From the NCBI RefSeq assembly GCF_040958095.1, contig NC_091169.1:4741023-4805022 (forward strand): a stretch of DNA of 64,000 bases, written 5' to 3'. The translations under genes were made by a program, and so were the position numbers. Each line of letters starts with the position of its first letter. Position 1 is the stretch's first letter. Under the pieces are notes generated by a model. It searched no databases and had not been told where the DNA came from. It saw only the letters and a program-made list of their open reading frames with translations. Origin of the DNA: Procambarus clarkii (Eukaryota; Arthropoda; Malacostraca; Decapoda; Cambaridae). Shown here in pieces: positions 57,601 to 64,000 of the stretch.

Positions 57601-60600
57601 ATTTTGCTCCAAAATATGGCTCAGGCCTCGAAATTGGGATATTTGGGATATTTTGAAAACTGCAGGGGGGATTGGGACAAATATGTCCAAACGCCGCTTT
57701 CAGTACTTGGCATGTGTTGAATATAAAAAATTCACAATTTCAAACTGCGAATACATGCAGAGATCCAGAATTTGGCTCCAAAATATGTCTCATGCCTCGA
57801 AATTGGGATATTTGGGACATTTCGAAACCTGCAGGGGAGTTTCTGCAAAATGTGACTCACTGCCGCTTTCAGTACTTGGCATATGTTGGGTATAAAAAAT
57901 CGTAATATCGAACTGCGAATACGTGCAGAGAGCCAGAATTTGGCTATAAAATATAGCTCAGGCCTCGAAATTGGGATGTTTGGGATATTTTGAAAACAGC
58001 AAGGGGGATTGAGACAAATGTGAAAAATCGCCGCTTTCAGTACTTGGCATATGTTGGGCATAAAAAAGTCGTAATTTCAAACTGCGAATACGTGCAGAAA
58101 GCTAGAATTTGGCTCCAAAATATTGTTCAGGCCTCGAAATTGGGATATTTGGGATATTTAGAAAACTGCAGGGGAGTTTGTGCGAAATGTGACTCACTGC
58201 CGCTTTCAGGACTTGGCATATGTTGGGTATAAAATTTCGTAATTTCAAACCGCGAATATGTGCATAGAGCCAGAATTTGGCTCCAAAATATGGCTCAGGC
58301 CTCGAAATTGGGATGTTTGGGATATTTTGAAAACTGCAGGGAAGTTTGTGCAAAATGTGACTCACTGCCGCTTTCAGTACTTGGCATTTGTTGGGTATAA
58401 AAATCGTAATTTCAAACTGCGAATACGTGCAGAGAGCCTCAATTTGGCTCCAAAATATGGCTAAGGCCTCGAAATTGGGATATTTGGGATATTTCGAAAA
58501 CTGCAGGGGAGTTTGTGCAAAATGTGACTCATCCACTTTCAGGACTTGGCATATGTTGGGTATAAAAAGTCGTAATTTCAAACTGCGAATACGTGCATAG
58601 AGCCAGAATTTGGCTCCAAAATATGGCTCAGACCTCGAAATTGGGATGTTTGGGATATTTTGAAAACTGCAGGGAGGTTTGGGACAAATGTGACCAAATG
58701 CCGTTTCAGTACTTTGCATATGTTGGGTATAAAAAAGTCATAATATCAAACTGCGAATACGTGCATAGAGCCAGAATTTGGCTCCAAAATATGGCCTAGG
58801 CCTCGAAATTGGGATGTTTGGGATATTTTGAAAACAGCAGGGGAGTTTGTGCAAAATGTGACTCACTGCCGCTATCAGTACTTGGCATATGTTGGGTATA
58901 AAAATTCGTTATATAAAACTGCGAATACGGGTAGAGAGACAGAATTTGGCTACAAAATATTGCTTATGCCTCGAAATTTGGGATATTTCGAAAACTGCAG
59001 AGGAGTTTGTTCAAAATGTGACTCACTGCCACTTTCAGGACTTGGCATATGTTTTTTATAAAAACACGTAATTTCAATCTGCGAGTACGTGCAGAGAGCC
59101 TGAATTTTGATCCAAAATATGGCTCAGACCTCGAAATTGGGATGTTTGGGATATTTTGAAAACTGTAGGGGAGTTTGTGTGAAATGTGACTCACTGCCGC
59201 TTTCAGTACTTGGCATTTGTTGGGTATAAAAAGTCGTAATTTAAAACTGCGAATACGTGCAGAGAGTCAGAATTTGGCTCCAAAATATGGCTCAGGTCTC
59301 GAAATTGGGAAGTTTGGGATATTTTGAAAACTGCAGGGGGGATTAAGACAAATGTGTCCAGACGCCGCTTTCAGTACTAGGCATATGTTGGGTATAAAAA
59401 AGTCGCAATTTCAAATTGCGAATACGTACAGAGAGCCAGAATTTGGCTCCAAAATATGGCTCAGGCCTCGATATTGGGATATTTGGGATATTTCGAAAAC
59501 TGCAGGGGAGTTTGTGCAAAATGTGACTAACTGCCGCTTTCAGGACATGGCATATGTTGGGTATAAAAAGTCGTAATATCAACTGCGAATACGTGCATAG
59601 AGCTAGAATTTGGCTCCAAAATATGGCTCAGGCCTCGAAATTGGGATGTTTGGGATATTTCGAAAATTGCAGGGGAGTTTGTGCAAAATGTGACCAAACG
59701 CCGCTTTCAGTACTTGGCATATGTTGGGTATAAAAAATTCGCAATTTCAAACTGCGAATACGTGCAGAAAGCCAGAATTTGGCTCCAAAATATCGCTCAG
59801 GCCTCGAAATTGGGATATTTGGGATATTTTGAAAACTGCAGGGGAGTTTGTGCAAAATATGACTCATTGCCGCTCTCAGTACTTGGCATATGTTGGGTAT
59901 AAAAATTCGTAATTTCAAACAGCGAATACGTGCAGAGAGCCAGAATTTGGCTCCAAAATATGGCTCAGGCCTCGATATTGGGATGTTTGGGATATTTTGA
60001 AAACTGCAAGGGAGTTTGTGCAAAATGTGACCAAAGGCCGTTTTCTGTACTTCGCATATGTTGAATATAAAAAATTCGTAATTTCAAACAGCGAAGACGT
60101 GCAGAGAGCCAGAATTTGGCTCCAAAATATGGCTCAGGCCTCGATATTGGGATATTTGGGATATTTCGAAAACTGCAGGGGAGTTTGTGCAAAATGTGAC
60201 TCACTGCCACTTTCAGGACTTGGCATATGTTTGGTATAAAAACTCGTAATATCAATCTGCGAATACGTGCAGATAGCCTGAATTTTGCTCCAAAATATGG
60301 GTCAGGCCTCGAAATTGGGATGTTTGGGATATTTTGAAAACTGCAGGGGAGTTTGTGCAAAATGTGACTCACTGCCGCTTTTAGTACTTGGCATATGTTG
60401 GGTATAATAAGTCGTAATTTCAAACTGCGAATACGTGCAGAGAGCCAGAATTTGGATCCACAATATGGCGCAGGCCTCGAAATTGGGATATTTGGCATAT
60501 TTCGAAAACTGCAGGGAAGTTTGTGCAAAATGTGACTCACTGCCGCTTTCAGGACTTGACATATGTTGGGTTTAAAAAGTCGTAATTTCAAACTGCGAAT

Positions 60601-63600
60601 ACGTGCATAGAGCCAGAATTTGGCTCCAAAATTTTTCTCAGGCCTCGAAATTGGGATATTTGGGATATTTTGAAAACTGCAGGGAGGTTTGGGACAAATG
60701 TGACCAAACGCCGCTTTCAGTACATCGCATATGTTGGGTATAAAAAGTCGTAATTTCAAACTGTGAATACGTGCTGAGAGCCAGAATTTGGCTCCAAACT
60801 TTGGCTCAGGCCTCGAAATTGGGATCGTTTGGGATATTTTGAAAACTGCAGGGGAGTTTGTGCAAAATGTGACTCACTGCCGCTATCAGTACTTGGCATA
60901 TGTTGGTATAAAAAGTATTAATTTCAAACTGAGAATACGTGCAGAGAGCCAGAATTTGGCTTCAAAATTTGGCTCAGGCCTCGAAATTGGGATATTTGGG
61001 ATATTTCGAAAACTGCAGGGGAGTTTGTGCAAAATGTGACTCACTGGCACTTTCAGGACTTGGCATATGTTGGGTATAAAATGTCGTAATTTCAACTGCG
61101 AATACGTACAGAGAGCCTGAATTTGGCTCCAAAATATGGCTCAGGCCTCGAAATTGGGATGTTTGGGATATTTTGAAAACTGCAGGGGAGTTTGTGCAAA
61201 ATGTGATTCACTGCCGCTATCAGTACTTGGCATATGTTGGGTATAAAAAATCGTAATATAAAACTGCGAATACGGGCAGAGAGCCAGAATTTCGCTACAA
61301 AATATTGATCAGGCCTCGAAATTAGGATATTTGGGATATTTCGAAAACTGCAGGGGAGTTTGCGCAAAATGTGACTCACTGCCACTTTCAGGACTTGGCA
61401 TATGTTAGGTATAAAAATTCATAATTTCAAACTGCGAATTCGTGAATAGAGCCAGAATTTGGCTCCAAAATATGGCTCAGGCCTCGAAATTGGGATATTT
61501 GGGATATTTCGAAAACTGCAGGGAGGTTTGGGACAAATGTGACCAAACGATGCTTTCAGAACTTCGCATATGTTGGGTATAAAAAGTCGTGATTTCAAAC
61601 TGCGAATACGTGCTGAGAGCCAGAATTTGGCTCCAAAATATTTCTCAGGCCTCGAAATTGGGATGTTTGGGATATTTTGAAAACTGCAGGGGAGTTTGTG
61701 CAAAATGTGACTCACTGCCGCTATCAGTACTTAGCATATGTTGGTATAAAAATATTAATTTCAAACTGAGAATACGTGCAGAGAGCCAGAATTTGGCTCC
61801 AAAATATGGCTCAGGCCTCGAAATTGGGATATTTGGGATATTTCGAAAACTGCAGGGGAGTTTGTGCAAAATGTGACTCACTGCCACTTTCAGGACTTGG
61901 CATATGTTGGGTATAAAATGTCGTAATTTCAACTGCGAATACGTGCAGAGAGCAAGAATTTGGCTCCAAAATATGGCTCAGGCCTCGAAATTGAGATGTT
62001 TGGGATATTTTGAAAACTGGAGGGGAGTTTGTGCAAAATGTGACTCACTGCCGCTTTCAGGACTTGGCATATGTTGGGTATAAAAAGTCGTAATATCAAA
62101 CTGCGAATACGTGCATTGAGCCAGAATTTGGCTCCAAAATATGGCTCAGGCCTCGAAATTGGGGTGTTTGGGTTATTTTGAAAACTGCAGGGAGGTTTGG
62201 GACAAATTTGACAAAACGCCGCTTTCAGTACTTGGCATATATGTTGGGTATAAAAAAGTCGTAATTTCAAACTGCGAATACGTGCAGAGAGCCAGAATTT
62301 GGCTCCAAAATATGGCTCAGGTCTCGAAATTGGGATGTTTGGGATATTTTGAAAACTGCAGGGGAGTTTGTGCAAAATGTGACTCACTGCCGCTTTCAGG
62401 ACTTGGCATATGTTGGGTATAAAAAGTCGTAATATCAAACTGCGAATACGTGCATAGAGCCAGAATTTGGCTCCAAAATTTTTCTCAGGCCTCGAAATTG
62501 GGATGTTTGGGATATTTTGAAAACTGCAGGGGAGTTTGTGCAAAATGTGACTCACTGCCACTCTCAGGACTTGGCATATGTTGGGTATAAAAAGTCGTAA
62601 TATCAAACTGCGAATACGTGTATAGAGCCAGAATTTGGCTCCAAAATATTGTTCAGGCCTCGAAATTGGGATATTTGGGATATTTAGAAAACTGCAGGGA
62701 AATTTGTGCGAAATGTGACTCACTGCCGCTTTCAGTACTTGGCATTTGTTGGGTATAAAAATCGTAATTTCAAACTGCGAATACGTGCAGAGAGCCTCAA
62801 TTTGGCTCCAAAATATGGCTAAGGCCTCGAAATTGGGATATTTGGTATATTTCGAAAACTGCAGGGGAGTTTGTGCAAAATGTGACTCATCCACTTTCAG
62901 GACTTGGCATATGTTGGGTATAAAAAGTCGTAATTTCAAACTGCGAATACGTGCATAGAGCCAGAATTTGGCTCCAAAAGATGGCCTAGGCCTCGAAATT
63001 GGGATGTTTGGGATATTTTGAAAACAGCAGGGGAGTTTGTGCAAAATGTGACTCGCTGCCGCTTTCAGTACTTGGCATATGTTGGGTATAAAAAGTCGTA
63101 ATTTCTAATTGCGAATACGTGCAGAGAGCCTAAATTTGCCTCCAAAATATGGCTCAGGCCTCGAAATTGGGATGTTTGGGATATTTTTAAAACTGCAGGG
63201 GAGTTTGTGCAAAATGTGATTCACTGCCGCTATCAGTACTTGCCATATGTTGGGTATAAAAAGTCGTTATATATCAAACTGCGAATACGGGTAGAGAGCC
63301 AGAATTTGGCTCCAAAATATGGCTCAGGCCTCGAAATTAGGATGTTTGGGATATTTTGAAAACTGAGGGGGGGGGGGGTTTGGGACAAATATGACCAAAC
63401 GCCGCTTTCATTACTTTGCATATGTTTCGTATAAAAACTCGTTATTTCAAATTGCAAATACGTGCAGAGAGCCAGAATTTGGCTCCAAAAGATTGCTCAG
63501 GCCTCGATATTGGGATGTTTGGGATATTTTGAAAACTGCAGGGAGGTTTGGGACAAATGTGACCAAACGCTGCTTTCAATACTTCGCTTATATTGTGTAT

Positions 63601-64000
63601 AAGAAAGTCCTAATTTTCAACTGTGAATACGTGCAGAGAGCCAGAATTTGGCTCCAAAATATGGCTCAGGCCTCGAAATTGGGATGTTTGGGATATTTTG
63701 AAAACTGCAGGGGGGATTAAGACAAATGTGTCCAGACGCCGGTTTCAGTACTAGGCAAATGTTGGGTATAAAAAAGTTGCAATTTCAAATTGCGAATACA
63801 TACAGAGAGCCAGAATTTGGCACCAAAATATGGCTCAGCCCTCGAAATTGGGATATTTGGGATATTTCGAAAACTGCAGGGGAGTTTGTGCAAAATGTGA
63901 CTCATCCACTTTCAGGACTTGGCATATGTTTTTTATAAAAACTCGTAATTTCAATCTGCGAGTACGTGCAGAGAGCCTGAATTTTGCTCCAAAATATGGC

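Larger units (their letters stand above)
41905..64000. repeat. 168 bp satellite array, about 130 units, runs off the window
   Basis: Unit landmarks in order (B orientation): TACTTGGCATATGTTGGGTA, TAAAAAGTCGTAATTTCAAA, CTGCGAATACGTGCAGAGAG, CCAGAATTTGGCTCCAAAAT, ATGGCTCAGGCCTCGAAATT, GGGATATTTGGGATATTTTG, AAAACTGCAGGGGAGTTTGT, GCAAAATGTGACTCACTGCC. Spacing of the TATACCCAAC landmark in the first copies is 168-178 bp. Orientation is A at 41905-44003, B to 46694, A to 47057, B to 53261, A to 53789, then B to the end. Because 168 is 56 codons, frames run through many units on both strands (up to 371 codons). I read these as artefacts. Most units carry a PstI site (CTGCAG). Confidence 0.95.

Noticed and set aside
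42250..63938. Many 60-371-codon open frames in the 168 bp satellite
   Set aside because: The same peptide recurs from every unit and on both strands. Indels shift the frame between units, and there is no start context or other domain.
41905..64000. CRISPR array
   Set aside because: Units are contiguous 168 bp satellite copies without short repeats separated by unique spacers, in an evidently eukaryotic sequence.

Overview
The window looks like repeat-rich intergenic DNA from an arthropod, most likely a decapod crustacean such as a crayfish. Three things point there: short TTAGG/CCTAA blocks (the arthropod telomere word) inside a short inverted-repeat element, dispersed families that I associate from memory with decapod genomes (tRNA-derived SINEs and an element whose ends read TGTCGTACCTAGTAGCC), and a mixture of LINE, Penelope-like and Ty3/gypsy remnants. 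The species call is inference. I found no convincing host protein-coding gene, functional tRNA, rRNA or CRISPR array. The very long open frames in the window are by-products of tandem repeats without stop codons.

Layout. Bases 1-3,690 are mostly unassigned, with a 53-54 bp-arm hairpin (1298-1449), a ~30 bp tandem repeat (1881-1970) and a degenerate 19 bp minisatellite. 3,696-5,190 holds the main 19 bp minisatellite, a (CA)n tract, the decayed 3' half of a CR1/jockey-type LINE and a tRNA-derived SINE. 5,438-8,836 is a run of minisatellites with 24, 30, 29 and 15 bp units. The 15 bp array is split by a ~370 bp MITE. 9,793-10,762 contains two copies of one MITE family in opposite orientations within (TA)n.

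10,763-14,315 (minus strand) is the 3' part of a Ty3/gypsy element: a complete 698 bp LTR with TG...CA ends, a polypurine tract, and a polyprotein ordered SCAN-like/CCHC Gag - protease - integrase - RNase H fragment. Integrase before RNase H matches the Gmr1-like pol order. The reverse transcriptase is deleted. A 500-N gap (14,316-14,815) hides the 5' end of this element and its junction with the next region.

14,816-26,365 is one 11.5 kb array of a ~28 bp minisatellite with duplicated sub-blocks. 26,366-37,600 is lower-copy sequence with a 43 bp tandem repeat, a SINE flanked by a perfect 15 bp target-site duplication, a compound microsatellite, a Penelope-like GIY-YIG fragment, a divergent pair of SINEs, and a retroelement ORF1 fragment. 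37,600-41,900 is a LINE with three zinc knuckles in ORF1 and an APE endonuclease/RT ORF2. It is damaged by frameshifts and ends inside the RT domain where a satellite begins.

41,905-64,000 is a 168 bp satellite (about 130 units, running off the window). It switches orientation five times, contains gap-free inverted repeats with 338 bp and 528 bp arms, and is itself duplicated in blocks about 6.2-6.7 kb apart. The most interesting parts of the window are this satellite's inversion history and the rearranged Gmr1-like retrotransposon.
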